64,000 nt of DNA from Citricoccus sp. SGAir0253. GTDB taxonomy: Bacteria; Actinomycetota; Actinomycetes; Actinomycetales; Micrococcaceae. This document shows positions 37,940 through 47,918 of this stretch, one piece after another. A program made the translations under genes and the position numbers. The notes beneath the pieces were generated by a model. That model did not search any database, was not told the origin of the DNA, and saw nothing but the letters and a program-made list of their open reading frames with translations. The DNA lies in NCBI RefSeq assembly GCF_005877055.1, contig NZ_CP039424.1:1798001-1862000 (forward strand), in the 5' to 3' direction. The first letter of the stretch is position 1. Every line of letters starts with the position of its first letter.

Positions 37940-38838
37940 GCGCCGGTCCCCTCGGCCGGGACCTCGCCCACGACGCCGGTGGCCCCGGTGGCCGGTGCGC
38001 CGCCGTCGCGCACGGCGCCCGTGGCGAGCTCGGCGGCGAGCCGCCCGACCGCCTCGGGGCCGCCGTCGCGCAGGGCCACCACGAGGGCGGTGCCCACGAT
38101 CGCCCCGTCCGCGTAGCGGCCGATCTCGCGGATGTGCTCGGGGCGGGAGATGCCGAGCCCGACGGCCACGCGCGGCGCGCCGGCGGCGTGGGCGCGGGCC
38201 ACGACCTGCTCGGCCGCCGAGGAGACCTCGGTCCGGGCGCCCGTGACGCCCATGACGGAGACGCCGTAGACGAAGCCGCGGCTGGACTCGGTGATCAGCC
38301 GGACACGCTCGTCCGTGGAGCTCGGCGCGGTGAGGAAGATCCGGTCCAGGCCGTGGCGGTCCGAGGCCTCGAACCATGACCCGGCCTCCTCGGGGACGAG
38401 GTCCGGGGTGATGATGCCCGCGCCGCCGGCCTCGGCGAGCCGCCGGGCGAAGGTGTCCACGCCCATCCGGTCCACGACGTTCCAGTAGGTCATCACCAGC
38501 ACCACGGCGTCGGTGCGCTCGGACACGGCCCGGACGATCTCGAAGACGGAGTCGATCCGGAAGCCCGCGGCGAGCACGCGGCTCGTGGCCTCCTGGATGA
38601 CCGGTCCGTCCATCACGGGGTCCGAGTAGGGGATGCCGATCTCGATGACGTCCGCCCCGTTGTTGCCGAGGGCGACGGCGGCCTCGATCGACTCCTCGAC
38701 GCTCGGGTAGCCGGCCGGCAGGTAGCCGATGAGGGCCGTGCGCCCCGCGGCGCGGGCGGCCTCGATGGCCTCGGCGGTGCGGGAGCGGACGGTCGATCCC
38801 GTCGCGTCGGTGGGGGTGGCGGCGCTCGTCTCGCGCAT
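37936..38838 (-). CDS. trpA: Tryptophan synthase alpha subunit
   Basis: TrpA cleaves indole-3-glycerol phosphate to indole, which is channelled to TrpB. The 300-residue TIM barrel has the catalytic Glu in VIEIGIPYSDPVMDG and catalytic Asp in ITPDLVPEE. The phosphate-binding GISRPEHIREIG and GAIVGTAL are also clear. The ATG shares one base with the trpB stop (TGATG), so the two are translationally coupled. About 30 extra C-terminal residues are Gly/Ala/Val-rich. The stop overlaps lgt. Confidence 0.96.
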   Translation of the reverse strand: MRETSAATPTDATGSTVRSRTAEAIEAARAAGRTALIGYLPAGYPSVEESIEAAVALGNNGADVIEIGIPYSDPVMDGPVIQEATSRVLAAGFRIDSVFEIVRAVSERTDAVVLVMTYWNVVDRMGVDTFARRLAEAGGAGIITPDLVPEEAGSWFEASDRHGLDRIFLTAPSSTDERVRLITESSRGFVYGVSVMGVTGARTEVSSAAEQVVARAHAAGAPRVAVGLGISRPEHIREIGRYADGAIVGTALVVALRDGGPEAVGRLAAELATGAVRDGGAPATGATGVVGEVPAEGTGA

Positions 38839-40148
38839 CAGTCCTGTGCTCCTTCCGGCCGGGCGGCCACGGCCTCGGCGTCGCCGCCGGCGGGGGTCTC
38901 GGTGTCCGGCAGCATGCCGAAGTACTTGGCGGCGCTGGCGACGTCCTTGTCACCGCGCCCGGACAGGCTCACGACGATGATCCGCCGCTCCGCCTCCGGG
39001 GTGTCCGGGCCGACGAGGCCCTCGTCCGCCCAGCGGCGGGCCAGCCGCAGCGCGCCGGCCAGGGCGTGGGAGGACTCGATGGCCGGGACGATGCCCTCGG
39101 TGCGGCACAGCCGCTGGAAGGCGTCCATCGTGTCGGCGTCGGTGACGGGCTCGTAGGTGGCCCGGCCGGTGTCGTGCAGCCACGCGTGCTCCGGTCCCAC
39201 CGCCGGGTAGTCGAGCCCGGCGGAGATGGAGTGGGAGTCGATGGTCTGCCCGTCCTCGTCCTGCATGAGGTAGGTGCGGGCCCCGTGCAGCACGCCGGTG
39301 CGGCCGAGGTTGATGGACGCGGCGTGCCGGCCGGTCTCCATGCCCTCGCCGCCGGCCTCGAGGCCGTAGAGCTCCACGCCGGCGTCGTCCAGGAAGGCGT
39401 GGAAGATGCCGATGGCGTTGGATCCGCCGCCCACGCACGCGCACACGGCGTCCGGCAGCCGTCCGGCCTGGGCCAGCACCTGCTCGCGGGCCTCGTCGCC
39501 GATGACGGAGTGGAAGTAGCGCACCATGGCCGGGAACGGCGCGGGGCCGGTGACGGTGCCGAGCAGGTAGTGCGTGGTCTCCACGGAGGCCACCCAGTCG
39601 CGCAGCGCCTCGTTGATGGCGTCCTTGAGGGTCCGCGCGCCGGTCTTCACGGCCACGACCGTGGCCCCGAGCATCTCCATGCGGGCCACGTTCAGGGCCT
39701 GGCGCTGGGTGTCCACCTCGCCCATGTAGACCGTGCACTCCATGCCGAACAGGGCGGCGGCCGTGGCGGTGGCCACGCCGTGCTGGCCCGCGCCGGTCTC
39801 CGCGATCAGCCGCGTCTTGCCCATGCGCCGCGCCAGCAGCGCCTGGCCGATCACGTTGTTGATCTTGTGCGAGCCGGTGTGGTTGAGGTCCTCGCGCTTG
39901 AGGAAGATCCGCACGCCCGGCGAGTCCGCCGCGAACCGTGGCACCTCGGTGAGCAGGGACGGCCGGTTCACGTAGTTGGTGAACAGCTCCTGCAGTTCCG
40001 CGGCGAAGGCCGGGTCCTCGCGCGCCTCGGCGAAGGTCCGGTCGACCTCCTCGAGGGCGGCGATCAGGGATTCGGGCATCCAGCGGCCCCCGTACGGGCC
40101 GAAGTACGGCCCGGGCTGGTGCTGGAAGCTGCCGGTGTGCTCAATCAT
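38838..40148 (-). CDS. trpB: Tryptophan synthase beta subunit
   Basis: TrpB condenses indole with serine using PLP. The 436-residue protein has the PLP lysine in [10 protein letters not shown]. The phosphate-binding GGGSNAIG and TGRATY loops are also intact. ATG 40148 is 71 bp downstream of trpC on the same strand. No strong ribosome site is visible, and the upstream gap holds no clear attenuator. It is coupled to trpA by a 1-nt overlap. Confidence 0.96.
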   Translation of the reverse strand: MIEHTGSFQHQPGPYFGPYGGRWMPESLIAALEEVDRTFAEAREDPAFAAELQELFTNYVNRPSLLTEVPRFAADSPGVRIFLKREDLNHTGSHKINNVIGQALLARRMGKTRLIAETGAGQHGVATATAAALFGMECTVYMGEVDTQRQALNVARMEMLGATVVAVKTGARTLKDAINEALRDWVASVETTHYLLGTVTGPAPFPAMVRYFHSVIGDEAREQVLAQAGRLPDAVCACVGGGSNAIGIFHAFLDDAGVELYGLEAGGEGMETGRHAASINLGRTGVLHGARTYLMQDEDGQTIDSHSISAGLDYPAVGPEHAWLHDTGRATYEPVTDADTMDAFQRLCRTEGIVPAIESSHALAGALRLARRWADEGLVGPDTPEAERRIIVVSLSGRGDKDVASAAKYFGMLPDTETPAGGDAEAVAARPEGAQD

Positions 40149-40219
40149 GTGGAGAAGTCCAGTCTCTGTGTCGGTACCAGTGGGTCGCCGCCCGGCCGGG
40201 CCCGGGGCCCGGACCGGGG

Positions 40220-41044
40220 TCAGCGGGTCCGCGCGGCGAGGGAGGCGGCGCGGAAGTCGCGGATCGCCTGCGCGGGGTCGCCGTGGCGGACGAGGGCCTC
40301 GCCCACGAGGACGGCGTCGGCGCCGTCCCGGGCGTACTCGGCCACCTGCTCCGGGCCCTGCACCCCGGACTCCGCCACGCGCACGACGTCGGCGGGCAAC
40401 TGGGGGGCGAGGTTCCGGTAGTTCTCCGGGTCGACCTCGAGGGTCTTGAGGTTGCGCACGTTGACGCCCACGATGCGGGCGTCCACGGCCACGGCGCGCT
40501 CGACCTCCCCGGGGGTGTGGGCCTCGACGAGGGCGTTCATGCCCAGCTCGTGGGTGAGCTGCAGGAACCCGGCCAGCTCGGCGTCGTCCAGGGCGGCGAC
40601 GATGAGCAGCACGAGGTCGGCGCCGTGGGCCCGAGCCTCGTAGAGCATGTACTCGTCCACCGTGAAGTCCTTGCGCAGCACCGGGATGCCCACCGCGGCG
40701 CGCACGGCGTCCAGGTCGGCGAGCGAGCCGCCGAAGCGCCGCCGCTCGGTCAGCACCGAGATGGCGGCCGCTCCCCCGGCCTCGTACCGCCGGGCCAGCT
40801 CGGCCGGCGAGGCGATCTCGGCCAACGCGCCCTTGGACGGGCTGGAGCGCTTGACCTCCGAGAGGATGCGGATGCCGGCCGCGTCGTCCCGGCCGCCGGC
40901 GAGGGCGGCGTGGGCGTCCAGCGCCGGCCGCGAGCGGGTGGCCTCCTCGGCCAGCTCGCGCATGGCGTGCAGGGGCACGGCGGCGCGACGGGCCTCGAGG
41001 TCCTCCCGGACGCCGACGATGATCTCGTCGAGGACCGTGGCCAT
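40220..41044 (-). CDS. trpC: Indole-3-glycerol phosphate synthase
   Basis: TrpC closes the indole ring of CdRP. The 274-residue barrel has the catalytic Lys in [11 protein letters not shown] and second Lys in [30 protein letters not shown] and [12 protein letters not shown] complete the family pattern. The ATG shares one base with the stop of the small membrane-protein gene (TGATG). This is a monofunctional TrpC; no trpF domain is fused, and no trpF, trpD or trpG lies in the window. Confidence 0.96.
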   Translation of the reverse strand: MATVLDEIIVGVREDLEARRAAVPLHAMRELAEEATRSRPALDAHAALAGGRDDAAGIRILSEVKRSSPSKGALAEIASPAELARRYEAGGAAAISVLTERRRFGGSLADLDAVRAAVGIPVLRKDFTVDEYMLYEARAHGADLVLLIVAALDDAELAGFLQLTHELGMNALVEAHTPGEVERAVAVDARIVGVNVRNLKTLEVDPENYRNLAPQLPADVVRVAESGVQGPEQVAEYARDGADAVLVGEALVRHGDPAQAIRDFRAASLAARTR

Positions 41045-41325
41045 CAGTGCCGCGAGGAGCCGTGGGCCTTCGCGCCCAGGCCGGCCTTGCCCATGATGAA
41101 CCCGGCCACCACGCCGGCGACCGCGGAGACGATGCCCGCGATGGTGACGACCACCAGGCCCGCGAGCATGCCGATCATCACGAGGACCGCCCCGAGCAGC
41201 ACCAGCAGCACGAGCGTCCAGGCGGCCGGCGAGTTGCCGTGGCCCAGCGGCTCGGCGTGCGTCGGGTCGTTCAGGACGAGGTCGTCGTCGAGGGACGCGC
41301 GGGCGGAGGAGCGAGTGGAGGACAT
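41044..41325 (-). CDS. HGxxPAAW-family small membrane protein
   Basis: This 93-residue protein carries the motif HGNSPAAW just before two hydrophobic segments (residues ~38-60 and ~62-82) and a basic C-terminus, the pattern of the actinobacterial HGxxPAAW family. Its function is unknown. ATG 41325 has AAAGGGA upstream. It sits inside the trp operon and is coupled to trpC by a 1-nt overlap, so a role tied to tryptophan or indole metabolism is possible. Nothing in the sequence proves this. Confidence 0.88.
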   Translation of the reverse strand: MSSTRSSARASLDDDLVLNDPTHAEPLGHGNSPAAWTLVLLVLLGAVLVMIGMLAGLVVVTIAGIVSAVAGVVAGFIMGKAGLGAKAHGSSRH

Positions 41326-41432
41326 GGACCGTCCCTTTCGTGGAGGCCGGCACGCCAACGGTGCGGCTGCTGATCAGGTCTGGTGCTCATTCTGCCACGG
41401 AACGCCCCGCGGCCCCGGCACGTCTCGCCGCA

Positions 41433-42026
41433 TCACGTCGGGTCCTCGCCCCGCGTCAGCTCGTCCCACGCGTCGATCTCGTCGACCGTCCCGGCACCGG
41501 TGCCGGCACCCGCCGCACCGGCTGCGGTGGCGCCCGCGGCGGGGCGGGACGCGGCGTCGTGGCGGCGGCTGGAGCGCCAGCCCCGGCCCAGGGCCAGCAC
41601 GGCCAGCCCGCACAGGGCCAGCCCGGCCCCCGCGGCCAGGGTCACCCACGGCCAGGCGGTCACGGCGTAGGCCCCCGCCGCGGCGGTGGTGCCCGTGGCG
41701 GCCGAGACCTGCGTGGCGGCGGCGCCGGCCGGGTCCAGGACCGCCGCCAGGGCCGCGGCCACGGTCGCCCCGCCGGCCAGGACGAGCAGCAGCGCGGTCA
41801 CGATCCGCCCGGCCCGCCGCGCCATGGACAGGGCGACGCCCGAGGCCATCCCGACGAGCGCCATGGCCGGCACGACGGCGGCGGCCTGGTTGCCCGTGGT
41901 GGCCACCGCATCGCCGGGCACGCCGGTGAGCCGGGTGGCCTCGACCCACGGCTGGGCGCCGGCGCCCAGCACGGCGGCCCCGGCCACGATCGCCCACAGC
42001 ACCGCGGTGCGCCGCTTGAGGATCAC
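41433..42026 (-). CDS. Trp-biosynthesis-associated membrane protein (Trp_oprn_chp family)
   Basis: This 197-residue protein has about four hydrophobic segments (residues ~8-25, ~45-65, ~72-95, ~115-145) and a cytoplasmic Gly/Ala-rich tail ending EIDAWDELTRGEDPT. Size, LGAGAQPWVE near the first helix and the position directly after trpE match the family named for its place in actinobacterial trp operons. Function is unknown. The GTG 42026 overlaps the trpE stop as GTGA, so it is made together with TrpE. A 107-bp gap separates it from the next membrane-protein gene. Confidence 0.9.
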   Translation of the reverse strand: MILKRRTAVLWAIVAGAAVLGAGAQPWVEATRLTGVPGDAVATTGNQAAAVVPAMALVGMASGVALSMARRAGRIVTALLLVLAGGATVAAALAAVLDPAGAAATQVSAATGTTAAAGAYAVTAWPWVTLAAGAGLALCGLAVLALGRGWRSSRRHDAASRPAAGATAAGAAGAGTGAGTVDEIDAWDELTRGEDPT

Positions 42027-43618
42027 GACCCGGCCCCCGGCTCGAGCTGCAGGGCGCGCAGCCGCCCGGCCGCGAGCACGGCCCGCATCGGGGCGCTGGA
42101 CTTCGCCACGGTCTCCGCGGCCTCGGCGGCCGGGACCGAGTCGGCCACGATCCCGGCGCCGGCCTGCACGTACGCGGTGCCGTCCACGAGCAGTGCGGAG
42201 CGGATGTTGATGGCCATGTCCATGTTCCCGGCGAGGTCGAAGTAGCCGACCACTCCCCCGTAGGGACCGCGCTCCTGCGGCTCCCACGCGTCGAGCAGCT
42301 GCAGGGCCCGCGGCTTCGGCGCCCCGGACAGGGTTCCCGCGGGGAAGGCCGCGGCGAGCACGTCCAGGGCGGTCCGTCCGGCGTCCAGCCGGCCCTCCAC
42401 GTGCGAGACGAGGTGCATGATGTGGCTGAAGCGCTCGACCTCCATGAACTGCGTGACCGCCACGGACCCGGGCACGCACACGCGCGAGAGGTCGTTGCGG
42501 GACAGGTCCACGAGCATGAGGTGCTCGGCCCGCTCCTTCTGGTCGTTGACGAGGTCCTTCTCGTGCAGGTGGTCCTCGGCCACGGTGGCCCCCCGCGGCC
42601 GGGAGCCGGCGATGGGGTGCGTGACGACGGAGCCGTCGTTCACGGTGACCAGCGCCTCCGGCGAGGAGCCCACGACCTGGTACCGGCCGCCGTCGGGCCG
42701 CTCGAAGGTGAACAGGTACATGTACGGGCTCGGGTTCATGGCCCGCAGGACGCGGTAGACGTCCAGGCCCTCGGCGTCCGTGGCGGCGGAGAACCGGCGC
42801 GAGACCACGATCTGGAAGACCTCGCCGTCGGTGATGGCCTGCTGGGCCTTCGCCACGGCGTCGAGGAAGCCCTCCTCCGTCCACGAGTCCCGCACCGCGG
42901 CGGACAGCTCCTCCGCGGGCACGTCCAGCCAGCCGGCCGGGGCCATCGAGACCGGGTCGTGCGTGGGGGCGGAGAGCCGCCGGGCCATCGACTCCAGGCG
43001 CTCGACGGCGTCCGCCCAGGCCCGCTGCGCGCCCTCGGCGCGGCCGTCCCGGTTGATCGCGTTGGCCACGAGGGTCACCGTGCCGTCCACGGTGTCGTGC
43101 ACGGCGAGGTCGGTGATGAGGTTCAGCGCCAGCTCCGGCAGGCCGAGGTCGTCCGGCGGCGGGGAGGGCAGCCGCTCCCAGCGGCGCACGGTGGGCCAGC
43201 CCAGGAAGCCGGCCATCCCGGACAGCAGGTTCGGCCGGTCGGCGCCCGCGCCCGCGGGGACGTCGGTGGCCAGGAAGTCGAGGGTGGCGCGCAGCACCTC
43301 CACGGGGTCGCCCTCGGTGGGCACGCCGGCGGGCGGGGTGCCCATCCAGTGGGCGGTGGCGGCGCCGGCGCCCTCGCGCCGGGTCGTCAGGGTTGCCGCG
43401 CTGCCGGCCCCGATGAAGGAGTAGCGCGACCAGACCCCGCCCTGGGCCGCCGACTCCATGAGGAAGGTGCCCGGCGCGTCGGCCGCGAGCCGGCGGTAGA
43501 TGCCCACCGGGGTCAGGCCGTCCGCGAGCAGGGTCATCGTCACGGGGATGACGCGGTGGTCCCGGGCCAGGGCCGCGAAGTCCTCCGCCGAGGGGGTGAC
43601 GGTGCCGGCCTCACGCAC
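42023..43618 (-). CDS. trpE: Anthranilate synthase component I
   Basis: TrpE makes anthranilate from chorismate with ammonia from a glutaminase subunit. The 531-residue protein has the tryptophan feedback motif region FLMESA near residue 52-57. Catalytic blocks include [19 protein letters not shown] and [13 protein letters not shown]. The GTG start at 43616-43618 overlaps hisI by 8 nt. No leader peptide or attenuator precedes it. The TrpG partner is not in the window. Confidence 0.95.
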   Translation of the reverse strand: MREAGTVTPSAEDFAALARDHRVIPVTMTLLADGLTPVGIYRRLAADAPGTFLMESAAQGGVWSRYSFIGAGSAATLTTRREGAGAATAHWMGTPPAGVPTEGDPVEVLRATLDFLATDVPAGAGADRPNLLSGMAGFLGWPTVRRWERLPSPPPDDLGLPELALNLITDLAVHDTVDGTVTLVANAINRDGRAEGAQRAWADAVERLESMARRLSAPTHDPVSMAPAGWLDVPAEELSAAVRDSWTEEGFLDAVAKAQQAITDGEVFQIVVSRRFSAATDAEGLDVYRVLRAMNPSPYMYLFTFERPDGGRYQVVGSSPEALVTVNDGSVVTHPIAGSRPRGATVAEDHLHEKDLVNDQKERAEHLMLVDLSRNDLSRVCVPGSVAVTQFMEVERFSHIMHLVSHVEGRLDAGRTALDVLAAAFPAGTLSGAPKPRALQLLDAWEPQERGPYGGVVGYFDLAGNMDMAINIRSALLVDGTAYVQAGAGIVADSVPAAEAAETVAKSSAPMRAVLAAGRLRALQLEPGAGS

Positions 43619-44045
43619 GGGCGTCCCCCGGGACGGGCCACGTGGTGGGGCCGGGGGCGGGGACCGCGTCCATCGGCAGCCGGCGGCCGTCGAAGCACGT
43701 GCGGGTGCCGGTGTGGCACGCCGCCCCGGTCTGGTCCACGCGCACCAGCAGGGCGTCGCCGTCGCAGTCGAGGGACACGGAGACCACCGCCTGGGTGTGG
43801 CCGGAGGTGTCCCCCTTGCGCCAGTACTCCCGGCGCGACCGCGAGTAGTAGGTGGCCCGGCCCGAGGCGAGGGTCCGGCGCAGCGCCTCCTCGTCCATCC
43901 AGCCGAGCATCAGCACCTCGCCGGTGTCGTGCTGCTGGGCGATGGCGGCGACGAGGCCGTCCGCGGTCTTCTTCAGCAGCCGGGAGATGGCGGGATCGAG
44001 CACGTCAGGCGCGGGGGTGCCGTCGGGCGGGGCGGTGTGGTCCAT
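43611..44045 (-). CDS. hisI: Phosphoribosyl-AMP cyclohydrolase
   Basis: HisI opens the adenine ring of PR-AMP in the third histidine step. The 144-residue protein has [27 protein letters not shown] and SGHTQ. Zinc ligands lie in [10 protein letters not shown] and CHTGTRTC. It is the free cyclohydrolase without a HisE fusion; hisE is separate at 47919-48182. ATG 44045 has TAGACT 8 nt upstream, so it may be leaderless. Its end overlaps trpE by 8 nt, so histidine and tryptophan genes share a transcript here. Confidence 0.95.
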   Translation of the reverse strand: MDHTAPPDGTPAPDVLDPAISRLLKKTADGLVAAIAQQHDTGEVLMLGWMDEEALRRTLASGRATYYSRSRREYWRKGDTSGHTQAVVSVSLDCDGDALLVRVDQTGAACHTGTRTCFDGRRLPMDAVPAPGPTTWPVPGDARA

Positions 44046-44053
44046 GGTGGTCC

Positions 44054-44074
44054 AGTCTAGGCGCCGTGTAGCGT
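44054..44074. promoter_or_regulatory. Divergent promoters of hisI-trp operon and TIGR03085 gene
   Basis: On the minus strand TAGACT (44054-44059) lies 8 nt before the hisI ATG. On the plus strand TAGCGT (44069-44074) lies 10 nt before the ATG at 44085. Both starts lie within a 39-bp gap and neither has a ribosome site. Confidence 0.5.
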
Positions 44075-44084
44075 GGGGACCGTC

Positions 44085-44750
44085 ATGCCGAAGAACTCCC
44101 CCCAGGCCTCGCCCGAGGCCCCGCCGCGCGACTTCACCGCGGCGTCCCGCGACGCCCTCGTGGAGGCGCTGCTCGCCGCCGGACCGGGACAGCCGACGCT
44201 GTGCGAGGGCTGGCAGACCCAGCACCTGGCGGCGCACGTGGTGCTGCGGGAGGGCTCCCCGCTCGTCGCGGGCCTGGTGGTGCCGCCGCTGGCCTCCCGG
44301 CTGGAGCGGCGCACGCGGGAGCTCGGGGACGCGGCGGCGAGCCCCGAGGCCTACCAGCGGCTCGTCGAGCGCATCGCCGCCGGGCCGCGGCCCGGCCGGT
44401 TCGCGGGCCGGCTGCGGCACGCCGCCCCGGTCCGCCGTGCCGCCCAGGCCGCGAACCTGCTCGAGTTCTACGTGCACACCGAGGACGTGCGGCGGGCCCA
44501 GCACCGCTGGGCCCCGCGCCGGCTGGCGGCCCCGTACGCGGACGCCCTGTTCACGGAACTGCTCCGCACGGCACGGCTGCACTACCGTACCGAGCCCACC
44601 GGGGTCATCCTGGCCCGCAGCACGGGACAGCGCGTCGTCGCGCGCCGCCCGGGCCCCGGCGAGGCGTCCCGCACGATCGCCGGGCCCGCCGGCGAGCTCG
44701 TCCTGCACGCCTTCGGCCGCCGGGACAGCGCCCTCGTCGTCGTCGACTGA
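44085..44750 (+). CDS. TIGR03085-family metal-binding protein (mycothiol-dependent isomerase-like)
   Basis: This 221-residue protein of the DinB/maleylpyruvate-isomerase-like fold begins with [18 protein letters not shown] and [19 protein letters not shown]. His59 of QHLAAHV and later [16 protein letters not shown] supply likely metal ligands. Relatives use mycothiol as cofactor, which fits an actinobacterium. The substrate is unknown. A GTG at 44073 overlaps the -10, so the ATG at 44085 is preferred. It is divergent from hisI and convergent with the DUF1876 gene. Confidence 0.85.
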   Translation: MPKNSPQASPEAPPRDFTAASRDALVEALLAAGPGQPTLCEGWQTQHLAAHVVLREGSPLVAGLVVPPLASRLERRTRELGDAAASPEAYQRLVERIAAGPRPGRFAGRLRHAAPVRRAAQAANLLEFYVHTEDVRRAQHRWAPRRLAAPYADALFTELLRTARLHYRTEPTGVILARSTGQRVVARRPGPGEASRTIAGPAGELVLHAFGRRDSALVVVD

Positions 44751-44806
44751 GCGCGGCCGCTGGGGTCGCCCCGGGCGCCGCGGCGAGCCGGTCTGGGGTG
44801 CGCCGC

Positions 44807-45118
44807 TCAGCCGGCGAGGTGGATCCGGGTGTGCTCCACGGCGGAGAGGTCGTCCGAGGTGGCGTTGAGCAGCCGGTCCGCGAGGTCCCGCAGCGCCCGC
44901 GCGGCCGCCAGCTCCTCCCCGATCTCCGGCACCTCCCGGTCGATCGGGTTGCGCCGCGCCCGGCCGAAGCCCTCCAGCGTGGTGCCGTCGGCCATGGTGA
45001 GCCGGGCGTGCGCCGTGCTCAGGCGGTCCTCGGCGTCACGGTCGTCGATGCCACGGTTCACGTCACCGCCGTCCTCGGTGGAGAACAGCTCCACGGTGAC
45101 CGTCCAGGTGTGCGTCAT
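44807..45118 (-). CDS. DUF1876 domain-containing protein
   Basis: This 103-residue protein fits the small, single-domain DUF1876 family of actinobacteria. It has [16 protein letters not shown] at the start, then [23 protein letters not shown], then [20 protein letters not shown]. The pattern of two strands and two helices recalls a dsRBD-like fold. Function is unknown. ATG 45118 has GAGGAGGGCGAG upstream; an in-frame ATG at 45178 lacks one. It stands between histidine genes without overlapping them. Confidence 0.87.
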   Translation of the reverse strand: MTHTWTVTVELFSTEDGGDVNRGIDDRDAEDRLSTAHARLTMADGTTLEGFGRARRNPIDREVPEIGEELAAARALRDLADRLLNATSDDLSAVEHTRIHLAG

Positions 45119-45274
45119 CTCGCCCTCCTCGGGGCCGTCGTCGCGGGCCGGCCGCGACCGGATGGGGGTCCCCTCCATCCTCGCCGGGCCGCGCCGCCGC
45201 GTACAGGGCCGCCGGACGGTGCCGAGCGGGCAGCCGACCCCGCACGCGCCGTCCCGGGGCGGCGCCGGGAGGGC

Positions 45275-45328
45275 CGCGTCAGGAGAGGCGCGTCAGGAGA
45301 GGCGCGTCAGGTGGGCCGCGTCAGGTAG
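45275..45328 (-). repeat. 14-bp tandem repeat across the stop of the GNAT gene
   Basis: Two perfect 14-bp copies (45275-45288, 45289-45302) and two diverged copies (45303-45316 and from 45317) run through the 3' end of the acetyltransferase gene. The stop codon at 45307-45309 lies in the third copy. Confidence 0.8.
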
Positions 45329-46161
45329 CGGTACCGCGCCGCCGTCGCGAACCCCAGCTCGGCGCTCAGCGCCAGGGCGCGCTCCGAGCGCTCCTCGACC
45401 TGGATCCACACCCCGTCCAGGCCCATCCGCACGGCGTGGTGGAACATCGCCTCGATGATGCGGCGCACGAGGCCCGCGCCGCGGCGGTCCGGGCGCACCT
45501 TGAGGCCGTACACCCCGCCGAAGGTCGCGTCCCCGTCCTGCACGAGCGAGACCTTGGCGATCGCCGCGGGCACCCCCTGGCCGTCCTGGTAGCTGTAGAA
45601 GCGGCTGCTGCCGCCGGTGAGCAGCCGGCGGTACACGAGCCGGCTGGCCGGGTCCACGCCGCCCGCGGAGGGTCCCATGTGGGCGTCCAGCCACGTGTCC
45701 GAGAGCGTCTCGGAGACGATCACGCGCGGGTCCCACTGGGTGTCCCGCGGGATGCCCTCCCGGCCCATCCACAGCACGCGCGTGGGCGCGACGGTGGTGT
45801 AGCCGCGGGCCTCGAGCAGGGCGGCGAGGCGGCGCTGGCCCTCGAGGAACCCGGCGTCCTCGGCGCCGGCCCGCCCCGCGGCGTCGGCGGTGCCCGCGCT
45901 GCCGGGCGCCGGTTCCCAGACCTGGAAGGTGGGGGCGAGCCACCGCTCGGCGCTGCGCCGCTCGACCTCGTCGACGGCGGCCGCCACCGCGGCCGGGTCC
46001 CCGGGCACCACGGTGGACAGCACGCTGTTGGCCCGCCGCGTGATGCCGGAGGAGAAGCGCACGGACCAGCCCTCGACCCGCTGGACCTCGATGGCCGGCC
46101 AGCCGCGCGCGGTCAGCCGCTGCAGGGCCAGCGGCGAGATCCCCGGGTGCTCAGCGGACAG
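45307..46161 (-). CDS. GNAT N-acetyltransferase with probable CTG start
   Basis: This is a two-part GNAT protein. The N-terminal block [18 protein letters not shown] through [18 protein letters not shown] is typical of a known actinobacterial GNAT group. The acetyl-CoA loop is [17 protein letters not shown], followed by [18 protein letters not shown]. The typical N-terminus lies upstream of the first GTG (46062). The frame is open to ~46200 but offers no ATG, GTG or TTG there. CTG 46161 has GGGAGG 9-10 nt upstream inside hisF, so I extend to it (284 residues). A GTG start at 46062 would drop ~33 conserved residues. It overlaps hisF by 11 nt. The substrate is unknown. Confidence 0.75.
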   Translation of the reverse strand: MSAEHPGISPLALQRLTARGWPAIEVQRVEGWSVRFSSGITRRANSVLSTVVPGDPAAVAAAVDEVERRSAERWLAPTFQVWEPAPGSAGTADAAGRAGAEDAGFLEGQRRLAALLEARGYTTVAPTRVLWMGREGIPRDTQWDPRVIVSETLSDTWLDAHMGPSAGGVDPASRLVYRRLLTGGSSRFYSYQDGQGVPAAIAKVSLVQDGDATFGGVYGLKVRPDRRGAGLVRRIIEAMFHHAVRMGLDGVWIQVEERSERALALSAELGFATAARYRYLTRPT

Positions 46162-46921
46162 GATGGCCGGCCTCCCGGATCGCCTGCTTGACCCGGGCGA
46201 TCATGTCCACGGGACCGAAGTGGAAGATGGACGCGGCCAGCACCGCGTCGGCGCCGGCCTCGATGGCCGGCGGGAAGTGCTCGGGGGCGCCCGCGCCGCC
46301 CGAGGCGATGAGCGGCACCGTGGTCGCGGCGCGCACGGCCCGGATCATCTCGAGGTCGAAGCCCTCCTTCGTGCCGTCGGCATCGATGGAGTTGAGCAGG
46401 ATCTCGCCCACGCCCCGCTCGGCCGCCTCCCGGCACCACTGCACGGCGTCGATGCCGGTGCCCTGCCGGCCGCCGTGCGTGGTGACCTCGAAGCCCGAGG
46501 CCACGGACGGGTCGTCGGTGCGTCGGGCATCGAGGGACAGGGTCAGCACCTGCGAGCCGAACCGCCGGGTGATCTCGTCGATCACCCCGGGGCGGGCCAC
46601 CGCGGCGGTGTTGATGGACACCTTGTCCGCGCCCGAGCGCAGCAGCCGGTCCACGTCCTCGACCGTGCGCACGCCGCCGCCGACGGTCAGCGGGATGAAG
46701 ACCTCCTCGGCGGTCTGCGCCACCACGTCATAGGTGGTGGAGCGGTCCGCCGTGGAGGCGGTGACGTCGAGGAAGGTCAGCTCGTCGGCGCCGGCCTCGT
46801 TGTACCGGCGCGCCAACTCCACGGGGTCGCCGGCGTCGCGCAGGTCCTCGAACCTCACGCCCTTGACGACCCGCCCGGCATCGACGTCCAGGCACGGGAT
46901 CACGCGTACGGCAACGGTCAT
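46151..46921 (-). CDS. hisF: Imidazole glycerol phosphate synthase subunit HisF
   Basis: HisF is the cyclase half of IGP synthase; it takes ammonia from HisH to make IGP and AICAR. The 256-residue barrel has catalytic Asp in [13 protein letters not shown] and LSLDARR, and phosphate loops [10 protein letters not shown] and [13 protein letters not shown] 46921 follows AAGGGA. HisH and HisA are not in the window. It lies 59 bp downstream of hisG. Confidence 0.96.
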   Translation of the reverse strand: MTVAVRVIPCLDVDAGRVVKGVRFEDLRDAGDPVELARRYNEAGADELTFLDVTASTADRSTTYDVVAQTAEEVFIPLTVGGGVRTVEDVDRLLRSGADKVSINTAAVARPGVIDEITRRFGSQVLTLSLDARRTDDPSVASGFEVTTHGGRQGTGIDAVQWCREAAERGVGEILLNSIDADGTKEGFDLEMIRAVRAATTVPLIASGGAGAPEHFPPAIEAGADAVLAASIFHFGPVDMIARVKQAIREAGHPVR

Positions 46922-46980
46922 TCTCGGGTTCCCTTCTGCGGTCCGGCCGGAGGGCCGGACGGACGACGTCTCGGGGGCGG

Positions 46981-47832
46981 TCAGATGCGGATCGCGTGGA
47001 TGGCGGACACCAGGATGGCGCGGGCGCCGAGGTCGTAGAGCTCGTCCATGACCTTGTTGGTGTCCTCCTTCCGCACCATCGAGCGCACGGCCACCCAGCC
47101 CTCGTCGCGCAGCGGCGAGATGGTGGGCGACTCCAGGCCGGGGGTCACGGCGGAGGCCCGCTCGAGGTTCTCCCGGCTCACGTCGTAGTCGATCATCACG
47201 TAGCGGCGGGCCACCAGGACGCCCTGCAGGCGGCGCAGCAGCACGTCCAGGCCCTCCGGGCGCTTGCCGGTCTGGCCGATGATGATGGCCTCGGAGCGCA
47301 TGATCGGCTCCCCGAAGGTCTCCATCCCGGCCGCCTTGAGGGTGCTGCCGGTCTCCACGACGTCCGCGATGGCGTCCGCCACCCCGAGGTTCACCGAGGA
47401 CTCGACGGCGCCGTCGAGGTGCACGATCTTCTCCGGCTTGACCGACTGGGTGGCCAGGTAGTCCTCGAGCAGCCCGTCGTAGCTCGTGGCGATGCGCTTG
47501 CCGGCGAGGTCCGCCAGCGAGGAGAACCGGCCCACGGGGGCGGCGAAGCGGAAGGTGGAGCGGCCGAAGCCCAGGGCCATGATCTCCTCGGCGGAGTCGC
47601 CCACCTGCGCGTCCTGGAACAGGTCACGCCCGGTCAGGCCGATGTCCAGGGTGCCCTGGCCCACGTAGACGGCGATGTCCCGCGGGCGCAGGTAGAAGAA
47701 CTCCACCTGGTTCTCCGGGTCCATCATGACCAGCTCGCGGTTGTCGCGCCGCTGCAGGTAGCCGGCCTCCTTGAGCATGTCGCGGGCGGCGTCGGACAGG
47801 GCTCCCTTGTTGGGAACGGCGATGCGCAGCAT
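46981..47832 (-). CDS. hisG: ATP phosphoribosyltransferase, long form
   Basis: HisG commits ATP and PRPP to histidine synthesis. The 283-residue length and a C-terminal ACT-like regulatory domain ([20 protein letters not shown]) mark the long form, which is feedback-inhibited by histidine and needs no HisZ. The N-terminus [15 protein letters not shown] and [10 protein letters not shown] are canonical. ATG 47832 has CAGGAG upstream. The leader contains an 11-bp direct repeat but no His-rich peptide, so classical attenuation is unlikely. Confidence 0.96.
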   Translation of the reverse strand: MLRIAVPNKGALSDAARDMLKEAGYLQRRDNRELVMMDPENQVEFFYLRPRDIAVYVGQGTLDIGLTGRDLFQDAQVGDSAEEIMALGFGRSTFRFAAPVGRFSSLADLAGKRIATSYDGLLEDYLATQSVKPEKIVHLDGAVESSVNLGVADAIADVVETGSTLKAAGMETFGEPIMRSEAIIIGQTGKRPEGLDVLLRRLQGVLVARRYVMIDYDVSRENLERASAVTPGLESPTISPLRDEGWVAVRSMVRKEDTNKVMDELYDLGARAILVSAIHAIRI

Positions 47833-47918
47833 GGGTGCTGGGTCTCCTGGGCTGGTGGCGAGGGCGAGCGGGGTGGTGCGGGGGTGGTGCGGGGCGGGCC
47901 GGACGGGCCCGGCCGGTC

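Noticed and set aside
31748-38116. A 6.4-kb open frame on the plus strand
   Set aside because: It is antisense to gltD, gltB and lgt, whose motifs are complete. Its product is His/Arg/Gly-rich, typical of shadow frames in GC-rich DNA.
44046-44084. Trp leader peptide or attenuator ahead of the hisI-trpE unit
   Set aside because: The gap is 39 bp with overlapping divergent promoters, so there is no room for a leader peptide.
47833-47918. Possible histidine attenuator upstream of hisG
   Set aside because: The 11-bp direct repeat gives only two adjacent His codons and no start codon plus terminator arrangement.
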